Source: Nepenthes gracilis
Taxonomy: Eukaryota > Streptophyta > Magnoliopsida > Caryophyllales > Nepenthaceae
Assembly (NCBI GenBank): GCA_033239525.1
Contig: BSYO01000036.1
Span: forward strand, 4,300,126-4,364,125
DNA: 64,000 nucleotides
Direction: 5' to 3'
The translations under genes were made by a program, and so were the position numbers. The notes under the pieces were generated by a model. The model ran no database searches. It worked only from the letters and a program-made list of their open reading frames with translations, and was not told where the DNA came from. This document shows positions 23,019-33,438 of this stretch, one piece after another (position 1 is the first letter of the stretch; each line of letters begins with the position of its first letter).

Positions 23019-26000
23019 AATTTTGCAAAAATATCAAGAGTCCCACATTTGGAATTATAGAAGCATTTGTAGGTACTTACATGTAATGTCATTAATGTTT
23101 TGAGTTGTTATTAGCTGTATAATTTAATTTTTTTATAAATTGCACCCTTGTGGGAGCCGGTAAGGCATTCTAGGGTTTTTTTATAGGGGCACTTAGTAGG
23201 TGGACATGTTAAATGTGTCAATGGTGGATTTATGTGTTATGCATGTGGTGTTTATATGATATTTGAAAGTTATTTAACTTTAAAATAGTCATTTTTAATG
23301 AATGTAATTTTACTTTTTTAGTTATCTTGTTGATTTATAAATGGATATGTTGCCGGTGTCAGAAATACTTATTTTATTATTGTTAGTGTAAAATGTTGTT
23401 AAATAAGATTTTATTCTTTTTTGAGATGATTTAATTGAATTTTAAACCAAAAAAAAAAGAAAGAAAGTGGGGTCTCATTACATGTATTAATCGAATGTTA
23501 TAAAATTGATGCTTGTGATTGAATTATGTTTTTTAAAAAATAAGAATTAAATAGAATTAGTTATTTTAAAATAATCAGATAATGATTATTTATTTAAAAA
23601 TATATTATTAAAGTTAATTAGTTTTACTGTGCATGATATGAAGTCGACGTGGAAAAATTACTGAAAAATATTTTTATTTATTGTTTAAAAATTCCTTGTT
23701 AATTTTTTTTAGTATTAGATGTATTTGGTGTAAAAAGGTTATCACAATTTACTATGTAAAAAACCATAAAGTTGATCATTATTTTAGATTATTTATATTT
23801 TAAAGTATTTTCTATATATTAAAATCTTTTATTAACCTCTATGCTTTATTATTTTTAAGATGATTACAATTGGGGGTGTTTAAAAAACGATTGACCCCAT
23901 AATCTAAACCGAATTAAAAATTAGGACTGGTCAAAACCAGCTTTTTGAGTATTCAGTTCAGTTTCAGGTTATCGATTTTTATATTAGCAGTTATTAAAAT
24001 CGACAATATATATATATTTAAAAATAATTTCTTATAAAAATTCTATATAATTGTCCTACTTTGTACCTTATAAAAGTATTTTACTTAATAAATATGTATA
24101 ATAAAAAAAGATGAATCACTACCGTTTGGTTGCTAAATTATTATTTAAAATTATAATTTATATCTTATATGATGTTTTGAAATAATAAATTTTATATGCT
24201 ATATTTTCATAATTTTGATAGAACTGATTAACTGGTTAACTGCTTGTCCGGTTCACCGGTGAAATCGATCCAGTTATATTTCCAAATTTTGCCAAATCGG
24301 TCAACCAGTTCAGATTAAAAAAATTTATAATTTAGTTATATGAACCGTAAACGCCTCTAATCGGAATCATAAGCATGGTAAGGAGCCACCTATTTAAAAA
24401 TACCAAAACAAAATCTTTAGCCCTTGGTAAATATAATTTTAAGATGTAATATACTTGGATGCCTAAATAAATGCTATGTGTTATTGATTGCAAATTTATT
24501 ATTAAATTAAATATTAAAAAATTAATTAAATAGGTAGTATACTCGTTTAATCACATGTATTTAACAACAATACTGTAATCTCGCGATTGTATTGATGACC
24601 ACGGGATAGTATCGTTGTTGAAAGGTCGATTTATTATTAAAAATGGAAGAAAAATTACTCGTTAAATATTTAACGATAGAATAAATATTGTTGAGAAATT
24701 CCGATCGTTACAAACTTTTAAAAATGGAAATCATGCTTTAAACAATGGGAATTTGTGTTAATATGTTGATTAATATTATCAGATTCAAATTAAAATAAAT
24801 ATATGAAATATTATGTAATTAATATTATCTAAAAAATGGTTTACAAATATTTGTTAGATATTATTTATCGGATAATAAAATTCTTATACTGAATTGGTCT
24901 CACTGTGACCCACACCTCAACCATGGTTTGCTGAAGGGGGCAACATGATGATAACAATAATAAAATATGAGTATTTTACATAGTATTTTTAAATATAATT
25001 CTATTATGTTGAATTCTAATATCTGATTTATTTCTGTTTAATGTATTATTTATTTTTGAAAAAAAAAGATTTGTTGTGCATTTAATTATTAGTTTAATTT
25101 TACACAAATTTATTTCTAAAAAGAAATCACGAAAGGAGAATAAAGTAGTTCTGTTAATAAAAAAAAAATGCCGAACTCTTTTCAAAAAGGCATATCAAAA
25201 GAAGAATGAAGCATTCTCGCTAATAAAAAGACCAAACTTTATTCAACCAATATTAAACAATCTACTGTTAATTTCTAACAATATGACCTCCAATCTACTA
25301 TATTATGGGGTTCGGTATATTATTATAGTTGATACTATTATTAAGTTCTAGGCTTAGGGTCATTCATGTTTGAGGTATTGCTCGCTTTTAGGAGAAGGCA
25401 CGAGACACATACGATCACTGGCCTTTTTTGTACAATTTTGACTATAAAATGGTGTCCCAAAATAATAATAAAGTCTTTACACTTGTACAGAAAAGATCAC
25501 CTCTTCATATAATTAATTATAATCATATATTTAAAAATTAACGATTAACATTAAAAGATATAGAAACTCTATCTTTATGAGATATGTAGCTCTTCTCAAT
25601 CCCATATACGAGTGTTCTTAATCTTGCGTTAGTTGTAATGAATTCTACAAAAAAGTCACTAATTATATACATGATTAAGTTCGGCAAGAATATTTTATAC
25701 AATATTATCTCACAACCTTGGTTGTTTTCGGTATTTTAAATCCAAATCATTGTTTTCTTTTTTATATTCTTAAAGTCAAAGCGTATATCCCTACTATATA
25801 TAACGGATTATTTAGCTACACGAGCATATGTAGCAGTAAAATTTCATTTATTGCAATTAACGAAAAAGGCAAAACTATATATACTTTGAAAATATAGCAC
25901 TCGTGACCTTATAACTAATGACAAATTAAGATTATTGATGTATATCTGCAGAATTATATTCAGGCGTAATAGATATGAAGCTATAATTCAAAATTAAATG

Positions 26001-26144
26001 GTATTTTATGAGCTAGTGTGATAGAATATAAAATCATTTTAAAGCATTTAACTAATAGTTAAAGATGATAAAACATTAATTCCTTTACAAATACCTCATA
26101 AAAAAACTTCATTAACAAAATGAGGAATCTAATAGACCAACAAA
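23019..26144. other. AT-rich spacer without a gene
   Basis: Very AT-rich with many short homopolymers. The longest open frames (about 25076-25351) are composition artefacts on overlapping strands. No poly(A) signal could be assigned with confidence to the kinesin gene, no LTR ends and no RNA gene were seen. Confidence 0.55.
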
Positions 26145-26149
26145 GATTG
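26145..26149. other. Target-site duplication of element E1, left copy
   Basis: GATTG directly before the 5' LTR. The same five bases follow the 3' LTR at 37105-37109. Confidence 0.85.
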
Positions 26150-27295
26150 TGATGGGTATACCATAATATGGGCTAGCCCACGGTCAAAGAAGGCCTAAAT
26201 GGCCTACTGGACGGCCAACTCAAAAACAGCTCAACAGGAGGCGAATGCCCAGATTCTGAAAGGCTCAAGATGGTCAATGCCAACATTGACTGTCTAGATT
26301 TCAGTAGGCGGTTAACTCACGTACAGACGGTCAACTCGAGCGTTAACCGGATGTATTGTAGCGGTAGGCCCAAAAAGGCTTTAAACTTGTTACGGCCTAG
26401 GCCCAAATTGGCAGGCGAACACATGCACGAAAAGTAACGGTCCTTTCATGATCACAAGCCTTTTCAAAAAGCTGATCTTCTCCAAAAAAAGGCAGCTATG
26501 AACTCAGAGCCAACAAAACGGTCACAAAAGTATGAGACAATCTGAAGATCCGTTACACTGTACAGCAGAAAGAGGATCCATCAAATCACGACTGTCAAGC
26601 CCACCAACTCTGAGAAGGCCGCCATTGCCAGTCCAGGAGGAGCACACCACCTTGCCCAGAGAAGGAGGCTCTCCTGCTGTCCATAAAAGTTTAAGATCTT
26701 CGTTCTGGAAGACACATGCTCTTACAGGATCATACAAGCTCACGAACAAACACGAAAGCTTACTCAGAAACAGAAACTCTCTTGCTCGCTCTCTAACTTG
26801 TCTTCCTGAGAACACTGAGAACCAGCTTCCTGAAAGGTTTCCTACAGTCTCCCACACAAACGCTTACAGAGCTTGAACATAGGCTCATCTTTTCTTTCTC
26901 TCTACACAAGCGTTCGTCCTCTAATCCCACCAAGGGCCTTCAGATTCCAGGAGACCTTTTCGGCTTTCTGGGAATCATTCTCTAAAGCTTCCGCGCTTTC
27001 GGGACGTCACTTCCTTATGCTCTCTGTGAGCAGGAAACGAGAGTTCACATTCTCAATGAGCCGACACTCTCGACCGTCCTATTCTCTCTCTCTTTTGCTT
27101 TTCAGTTTACCTTCCTTACTTAGAAGGCTTTTACTGACTTGAGCGTCGGAGTATTTTTGGTGGGACAATATCCCGTCGACACACTGACCTCTCGTTCATT
27201 TAGTGGTGTGCAGGATTTGGACTTAGTAAACGGAGCCGGGTCGAGCTATCCAGACTAATTCGAATCTGTTCGAAGTCGGATCTAGGTACACATCA
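26150..27295 (+). repeat. 5' LTR of E1
   Basis: Begins TGATGGGTATACCATAATAT and ends GGTACACATCA. A TATA-like CATAAAAG lies at 26692-26699 (the 3' LTR has TATAAAAG at the same place, 36490-36497), placing the transcription start near 26720. The U3 part has several GGTCAA/TTGAC motifs, e.g. near 26328, that resemble W-boxes. Open frames in it are not genes. Confidence 0.92.
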
Positions 27296-27296
27296 T

Positions 27297-27314
27297 TGGC
27301 GCCGTCTGTGGGAA
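27297..27314 (+). other. tRNA primer-binding site of E1
   Basis: TGGCGCCGTCTGTGGGAA starts one base after the LTR. TGGCGCCG is the 3'-end complement used by many plant Ty3/gypsy elements; the exact tRNA is not settled here. Confidence 0.8.
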
Positions 27315-27378
27315 ATACTTACAAAAGTCAACAATAACTCTACACAGTGCTCTCTTTTCACCGCCTGACTCATTCTTA

Positions 27379-28900
27379 ATGGTGAACATGAGAGCCCAAG
27401 CTAGCGATCCCGCTAGAGACGTCACTTCTCCCAACCAGGACAACGCTGCTAGTACCATGGTCAACGGGGTAACAGGCGGAGTGCCAGCGCCCTACTTCCT
27501 GCAACTAATGGAGCAGATGCAGGCCAACAATCGTCTACTCTAAATACTCTGCTCTCAACATGAGCAGCGACAGCAGGCGGCTCCGCCAACAGCCGTCCCT
27601 GCGCCGGCCACCAAAAAGGGTGGCCAGAGAAAAAAGAAACCGGCCAGAAGGCTCGAGAAACCCGTGGGAAAGCTCCGGGCCAGAACAAGCCTGAGGAAAG
27701 CTCCGGGAGCACAACTCCGTGGGAAAGTCCGGAGAGAAAAAATTCCCGATACTCTCGAGTTGAAGAAGGGAACGTAGTCTAGAAGTGAGCCTCTAGGATC
27801 GCGAGGTGTCCGCCGGAGGCGAGAGTGCACCGGGTTCTTGGACCCCAGAGAAAAAACGAAGTTGAGGGCTTATCTCAACTCCAAGAGATTGCCAACGCCA
27901 CTCACGCAGATCCATGAGTGGATAAAATTTGGAACCGTATGTTCCAAGAGGAGGAGCACACCATTGACCTGGACAGATATCCTTTCACAGCGGAGATCCT
28001 GAACGATCCGTTGCTCACCAAGTTCAAAATGCCTTCCCTTGACTCATACGATGGGAGTAGTGATCCGGTTGACCACCTGGACCACTTCCGCACCCATCTG
28101 AGTTTACAAGGGTTGGAAGACTCAGCGATGTGCCGCTACTTTTCGCTCACACTGAAGGAAGATGCCCGCATTTGGTTTCATCACCTCCCTTCAGGCACCA
28201 TCGGCAGCTTCCGTGAACTCACGGATCTCTTCCTGGCTTAGTACGCTTCTAGTCGACGGGAAGCGAAGCAATCATGGCACCTCTCCCACATTAAGCAGAA
28301 GCCGTGAGAGAACCCACGGCGATTCCTGGACCGCTTTGTGGCAGAGGCTAAGCGGATTCCCCGGATCATGGAGGAGATAAAATTGGGCAGTTTCATCTCC
28401 ACGCTGACCTACGGGGACTTCTTCAAGCACCTGGCCCACAAGAATCCCCAAACCTTCCGAGAGGCGGAGTCCATTACCCGGGCCTACGCTGCAGCAGAGG
28501 AGGCCAACGAGGGGAAACGTCATGAGCAGACAGATCAGCCTCGATCATTCCCTAAAGAGGAAAAAAGAAAGTACGACGGCGGTGATCACCCCCGCCGGAA
28601 GCAGCACAGGACTGGGCCACCAGAATGCAGAGAGTATGGGCCCACCAGCTTTACGCCTCTGACGGACACACGCTCAAACGTCCTTATGCAGATCCACGGA
28701 GAGAAGTTCCTGAAGTGGCCAAAACCACTAAAGAAGGACTCTGAAAACCAGTTGAAGTACTGCGACTTCTACCGCTCTGCTGGGCATTCTATCGAGGACT
28801 GCAAGACGCTACAGAGGGAGATCAATGAGCTGATTCGCATAGGCCATTTCACCAAATTCGTCAGGGGCCCCAGGCAGAGCTTTGGAGTAGTTGGCGGAGG
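27379..28900 (+). pseudogene. E1 gag
   Basis: An ATG at 27379 opens a frame (MVNMRAQASDPARD) stopped by TAA at 27541, followed by a basic Lys/Arg-rich region. The capsid part lies in another frame from about 27918: DPVDHLDHFRTHLSLQGL, ALCRYF-like MCRYFSLTLKEDARIWF, then TAG at 28239, TGA at 28305, and on through FLDRFVAEAKRI and DFFKHLAHKNPQTF. A nucleocapsid knuckle, CDFYRSAGHSIEDC at about 28760-28801, has Tyr where Tat elements usually have His at the fourth position. Gag would form the particle shell and bind RNA. Confidence 0.87.
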
Positions 28901-29024
28901 AGGGCAGGAGCAGTCTCCTCCCCGAAAATGGGTTGCAGCAGAAGTGGTTAATATGATCACCACCCGACCTACCACAAACCCAGCCGGTGGCGAGGAACAG
29001 CAGACTGGGAGGAAGAAGCAACAA

Positions 29025-29705
29025 ATGGCGGACAACACCATTATCTTCAATGATAATGATTTAACTCATGTAACATCCCCCTATGCTGATCCCCTCGTTG
29101 TATCCGCACTCATTTCGGATGATAGTGTCGACTACCAACTGAAGCGAGTGTTCATCGATAATGGAAGTTCAAAGGATTTGCTTTACTTGGATGCGTTCTT
29201 CAAACTAGGCTTAAAAAAGAACCAACTAAAACTTACTGAAGGACCATTATATGGCCTTGACAATGAGCCTGTTCCTGTTCAAGGGACCATCCAACTGGAG
29301 GTCACATTGGGTACGTATCCGAAAACAGCAAGCCGAACACTCACCTTCCTGGTGGTCGACCTACCCTCTGTGTATAACGCAATACTAGGCAGGCCTTACT
29401 TGATAGTGTTTGAGGCGGTCACCTCAATTCCACACATCAAGATGAAGTTTCTGATGCCTTACGGTGTGGGAGAGGTGTTGGGTGACCAGGTTACTGGACG
29501 AACCTGCTACATATCTCAAGTCGCCCCTAGCGGTAGCACTAGAACAATGGGGGAACTCGATCATTGGGACGAGACAACTCTCCAGCAAGCGCAGTCCAGT
29601 GAAACCACGGATCTAGTCCCACTAGACCCAGAGGAGTCAAAAAAGTGTGTACAGATCGATGACTCACTTACCGGGACACTGCGCGATGAGTTGATCACGT
29701 TCCTG
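29025..29705 (+). pseudogene. E1 aspartic protease
   Basis: In the frame running on from gag without a stop to 29705. The active site FIDNGSSKDLLY lies at about 29151 (Asp codon 29157-29159), with LGLKKNQLKLTEGPLYG, the TFLVVDLPSVYNAILGRPYL flap-to-core segment and a C-terminal FLMPYGVGEVLGDQ as in Tat proteases. DNG in place of D[ST]G is common in this lineage. The domain itself looks intact; it belongs to a Gag-Pol broken before and after it. Confidence 0.88.
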
Positions 29706-30506
29706 TGACAGAACGCTGATCTCTTCGCATGGACTCCAGCAGACATGCTTGGGATTCCGGCGGAGGTGATGGTCCACAAGTTGGGACTTGATCCTGGCCG
29801 AAAGCCCGTCAGGTAAAAGCGGAGAAATCACTCCATTGAAAAGCTGATCGCCATTCGAGAGGAGGTGAAGAAGTTGCTGGACGTAGGTTTCATTAGAGAA
29901 GTCCACTACTCGGACTGGCTCTCTAATGTCGTCTTGGTAAAGAAAAGTAACGGGAAGTGGCGGATGTGCGTCGATTTTACAGACGTTAACAAAGCCTACT
30001 TGAAGGACAGCTTTTCCTTACCCAGGATCGACCTGCTAGTTGATTTGATAGCCGGACATGAGCTGCTAAGTTTCATGGATGCCTATTTAGGTTATAACCA
30101 GATCCAAATGAGTTCGGAGGATGAGGAGCACACCTCATTCATGACTGATCAGGGCACCTACTGCTACAAAGTGATACCTTTCGGACTGAAGAACGCTGGA
30201 GCAACCTACCAACGACTGGTCAACAAAATGTTCGAAAACCAAATTGGTCGCAACATGGAGGTCTATGTCGACGACATGCTCGTCAAGAGCAAGGTCACCG
30301 ACGACCAAATCCGCAACCTGGCAGAGTCGTTTGAGGTGCTTCATAAGCATCACATGAAGCTGAACCCGGCTAAGTATGTCTTTCGAGTAGCCTTCGGCAA
30401 ATTCTTGGGTTTTATCGTCTCCCAACGGGGGATTGAGGCAAACCCAGAGAAAATCAAGGCTCTCGCAGACATGGCTCCACCACGGAGCGTAAAGGACGTC
30501 CAGTGA
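29706..30506 (+). pseudogene. E1 reverse transcriptase
   Basis: Same frame as the protease after TGA at 29706 and TAA at 29814. 29865-30503 is open: KKLLDVGFIREVHYSDWLSN, KKSNGKWRMCVDFTDVNKAY, LLSFMDAYLGYNQIQM, FGLKNAGATYQRLVNKMF and the catalytic YVDD at 30264-30275, then KLNPAKYVFRVAFGKFLGF. It stops at TGA 30504, where relatives read on into RNase H. The enzyme copies the RNA genome to DNA. The polymerase core is well kept; only the stops break it. Confidence 0.92.
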
Positions 30507-31100
30507 TTAACTAGACAGTTGGCAGCACTGTCCCGCTTCCTCCAAAGTCTGGTGACAAGTACCAGCCCTTCTTCAAGGCTTTTAGAGGAATAAAATCCAA
30601 CGGGTTTCAATGGACGACAGACTGCCAGACAGCTTTCGACGAGCTGAAGCGGTATTCGGCCAGCTCGCCGTTGCTGGTGTAACCCAAGGTCGGAGAAGAG
30701 CTATACCTTTACCCGGTAGTGTCGGAGGCATCCCTCAATTCTATCCTCATGTGCCAGGACTTCGACAATAAGCGGCCGGTCTACTACGTGAGCAAAACGT
30801 TGACCGGCCCAGAGAACCGCTACTTGCGCGCAAAAAAAAACTGGCCTTGGCCCTTATATTCTCTGCGCGGAAGTTGAGGCCCTATTTTCTAGGCGCACCG
30901 TGTAGTGGTCCTTACGACCAGCCTTTAAAAAGTATACTCCAGAAACCCGACGAATCTGGACGGTTGGTAAAATAAGTTATCAAGTTGGGCGAGTTCGACA
31001 TCGAATTCCAACCCAGGCCTGCTGTAAAGGAGCATGCGCTGGCTGACTTTATTGTTGAAACTACAACCCCAGTTCTCGAGGAGCAGCCGCAGAAAGCGCT
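30507..31100 (+). pseudogene. E1 RNase H domain and connection, frameshifted
   Basis: Recognisable in alternating frames: LTRQLAALSRF, then YYVSKTLTGPENRYLRA at about 30780, LALALIFSARKLRPYF (with an A9 run at 30831 that has shifted the frame) and LGEFDIEFQPRPAVKEHALA at about 30985. This is the RT-linked RNase H of a Tat element. At least three frame changes are needed to read it through. Confidence 0.7.
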
Positions 31101-31109
31101 GAACTGCCT

Positions 31110-31400
31110 GACGGAGTTCCAGAATGGATACTCCACGTGGACGGATCGTCTACGGACACTAACAGTGGCGCTGGAGTAGTCCTCACGACCCTTGACAGGT
31201 TTGAGGTGAAATACTCCCTCAGGCTCAATTTCCCGACAACCAATAACGTTGGCACGTACGAGGCCCTGTTAGCTGGATTATGGTTAGCCAAGGAATGCTC
31301 TGCCAAGAGATTAACAGTTTACAGTGATTCTGAGCTAATTGTTAACCAGGTTAATGGAGACTTTGAGGTAAACAACCCTCACCTAGCCAATACTTCTTGA
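31110..31400 (+). pseudogene. E1 second (archaeal/plant-type) RNase H
   Basis: 31137-31400 reads VDGSSTDTNSGAGVVL, then FPTTNNVGTYEALLAGLWLA, RLTVYSDSELIVNQVNGDF. This matches the extra RNase H found in Tat elements. Two catalytic Asp positions are present (VDGSS, YSDSE). The catalytic Glu expected in NNVAEYEALLAGL is replaced: the copy reads NNVGTYEALL. The domain is thought to help remove RNA or generate primers during reverse transcription. Confidence 0.82.
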
Positions 31401-31439
31401 AGGTCGAGGAGGCCGCCCACGGTTTCGACAAATTAACCC

Positions 31440-32835
31440 TGGTTCATGTTCCCAGAACTGAAAACGGGAAGGCAGACTAGCTGGCTAGAGCCGCTGCCGT
31501 CGAAAACCCGGAACAGTATTCGAGGGATATCAGGGAGATCCTGAACGCTCCCTTCATAGAGAAACCAGAGGCAATGCAGATTTTTGAAGTAGAAAATTGG
31601 ATGACGCTTTACCTTAGTTATCTGGCTAACAGATCATTGCCAGAGGACACAGAGAAGGCTAAACGAATCAGAAAGGCGGTCGGCTGGTACGCTATGGTTG
31701 ACGGACGGCTATTTTGCCGTGACTACTCAACCCATACCTCCGGTGCCTAATTCCCGAAGAGGCTAACTATGTTTTAGACGAAGTCATCTCGGGATCTGCG
31801 GATTGCACATTGGCGGAAAAAACTTAGCCTTTAAGATCAAGTGCCAGGGCTACTACTAGCCATCGATGAAAAAGGACGCGCTTGAGTTTGTGAAGAAATG
31901 TGAAAGCTTCTAGCTTCACAGCAACCTTCACCGCCAGCCATCCACGGACCTGAAGACTCTCCAGGCCCCTTGGCCCTTCGTGCAATGGGGGCTCAATCTT
32001 CTGGGCCCATTTCCCATTGCCACGGGGCAACGGAAGTTTGTCATCGTGGGTATCGACTACTTCACCAAGTGGGTCGAAGCCATCCCACTGGCAAAGATTA
32101 CGGAGCACAATGCCCTGGAATTCCTTCGCCAGAACATCATTTGTTGATTCGGCGTCCCTGAGGTTGTTGTGACCGACAACGGGACCCAATTTTTGGAGAA
32201 ACGTTTCACCAAGTATTGCGCCAGCCTTGACGTCAAGCCGGTCCACACTTTGGTGGCATACCCCCAAACGAATGGACAGGTGGAGGTCACGAACCAAACG
32301 CTACTCCACGAGTTAAAAACTAAGCTGGAGGACGCAGGGGGCTCATAGGTAGACAAGTTGCCCTCCGTTCTTGAGTCTTATTGGACAACCCCAAATGAAC
32401 CAACGTACGAGATGCCCTTCAGCCTCTATTACGGGACTGAAGCGGTAATCCCAATTGAAATCGGGCTTCCAAGTCTTAGGGTGGAATCCTTCGACCCACA
32501 AGGCTAACTCCCAAAAAATAGGGAGCACCTAGACTTGTTAGAGGAAATCCGCGACGCCGCCAAAATACGAACGGCGGCCTACCAACATTGGATTGCCCGA
32601 TACTACAATAAAAAGGTTAAGGCACGGCGATTAGATGTTGGAGACCTGATCCTATGAGGCATCGAAGCCACAGGCAAGCTGGCCGGCCGCAATAAGCTCT
32701 CCCCTAATTGGGAAGAGCCTTTCCTCGTCTCCGCCATCCTCTGAAACGGAGCCTACAAGCTTCGGAGCTAGGACTGGAAGTTGGTTCCACAAACGTGGAA
32801 TGTGATCCACCTCAGACGCTACTTCTAGTAGAAGG
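31440..32835 (+). pseudogene. E1 integrase
   Basis: HHCC region near 31780-31910 (GICGSH-like, KKCESF with the last Cys now Phe), then the core: WGLNLLGPF at 31986, FTKWVEAIPLAKITEHNALE, VVTDNGTQF at about 32167 and YPQTNGQVEVTN at about 32260. The first catalytic Asp is Asn (AAT at 31995-31997); the second Asp and the Glu remain. The C-terminal part reads PFSLYYGTEAVIPIEIGLPS and ends HLRRYF before TAG TAG at about 32827. In-frame TAG codons lie at 31857 and 31911, with other stops and frameshifts. It would have joined the DNA copy to the host chromosome. Confidence 0.87.
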
Positions 32836-32840
32836 TGCAG

Positions 32841-32971
32841 GTACGTACTTGCATTATTGTGTGTCTGCGCATTCGCTTGCTTATTTTAATTTGCCAAAAT
32901 GAGTGTTTACTTAGCATGCTGCCTTCCCCTCCTGTGTGCATGCATATATGTATATGTGTTTGCTCTGCAAG
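32841..32971 (+). other. Possible 3'-UTR intron of the E1 sense transcript
   Basis: Just after the pol stop the sequence GCAG|GTACGTACTTG looks like a strong donor. A TG/T-rich stretch ends TTTGCTCTGCAAG near 32971. The E2 copy has the same donor and a better acceptor, TTTGCTTTGCAG (39878-40009). Splice signals are inferred by eye only. Confidence 0.4.
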
Positions 32972-33024
32972 TTACTCAACCTAGACTGCCCCTAAGTCGG
33001 GAGGGTCCTCATCGTCTAGTTAAT

Positions 33025-33262
33025 AAACCCTGGTCATCCAGGCGGCTTGTAAGTGGTCGAATATGAACCTCGATCATCCGAGGGGCCCATTAGCGGTCGT
33101 ATTAAAACCCTGGTCATCCAGGTGGCCCGTGAGCGCTCTAATGTGAACCTCGGTCATCCGAGCGGCCCTTTAGGGTCGTATTAAACTCTGGTCATCCAGG
33201 CGGTCCATGCGCGACCGAATCTAAACCTTGGTCATCCAAGTTGCTTGATAGCGGTCAAAATC
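33025..33262. repeat. Tandem covarying hairpin array in E1
   Basis: Six units of about 40 bp, each with a short palindrome around TCAT: CCTGG-TCAT-CCAGG (33029, 33109, and a weaker copy at 33188), CTCGG-TCAT-CCGAG (33149, with a variant at 33069) and CTTGG-TCAT-CCAAG (33227). Stem bases differ between units but nearly always change in pairs. Units are separated by GCGGCCC.TTAGCGGTCGTA-like spacers. The array lies between the end of pol (plus) and the end of the antisense gene (minus), where the two transcripts would converge. It is also present in E2. Confidence 0.85.
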
Positions 33263-33438
33263 TTACGAGGCTTATGCAGCATGCACAATGACCTCCTCTA
33301 TGAAGAGATAGCGTGATCAGTCAACGATGGTTGAAGGGAGAAGAATCCTTCCCCAACGGTGGCCGTCCAAGTCAGCACTTGGGCAGTACCACTAGGCTGG
33401 TTAACACAATCGCTTGCAAAGCCTAAGGACCTCACTCG

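Noticed and set aside
24976..25351. AT-rich open frames on both strands
   Set aside because: Lys/Asn/Ile-rich translations of AT-rich spacer on both strands. No start context or family match.
26522..26876. Paired frames of 111 and 114 codons on both strands
   Set aside because: Inside the E1 5' LTR and partly repeated in the E2 LTR (43408-43728). The LTR leader, not a gene.
28769..29050. Minus-strand frame of 93 codons in E1
   Set aside because: Shadow of the gag-protease frame on the opposite strand.
33025..33262. CRISPR-like array of short repeats with spacers
   Set aside because: The units and their spacers both repeat, the stems vary in pairs, and it lies inside a plant retrotransposon. 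No cas genes; not a CRISPR.
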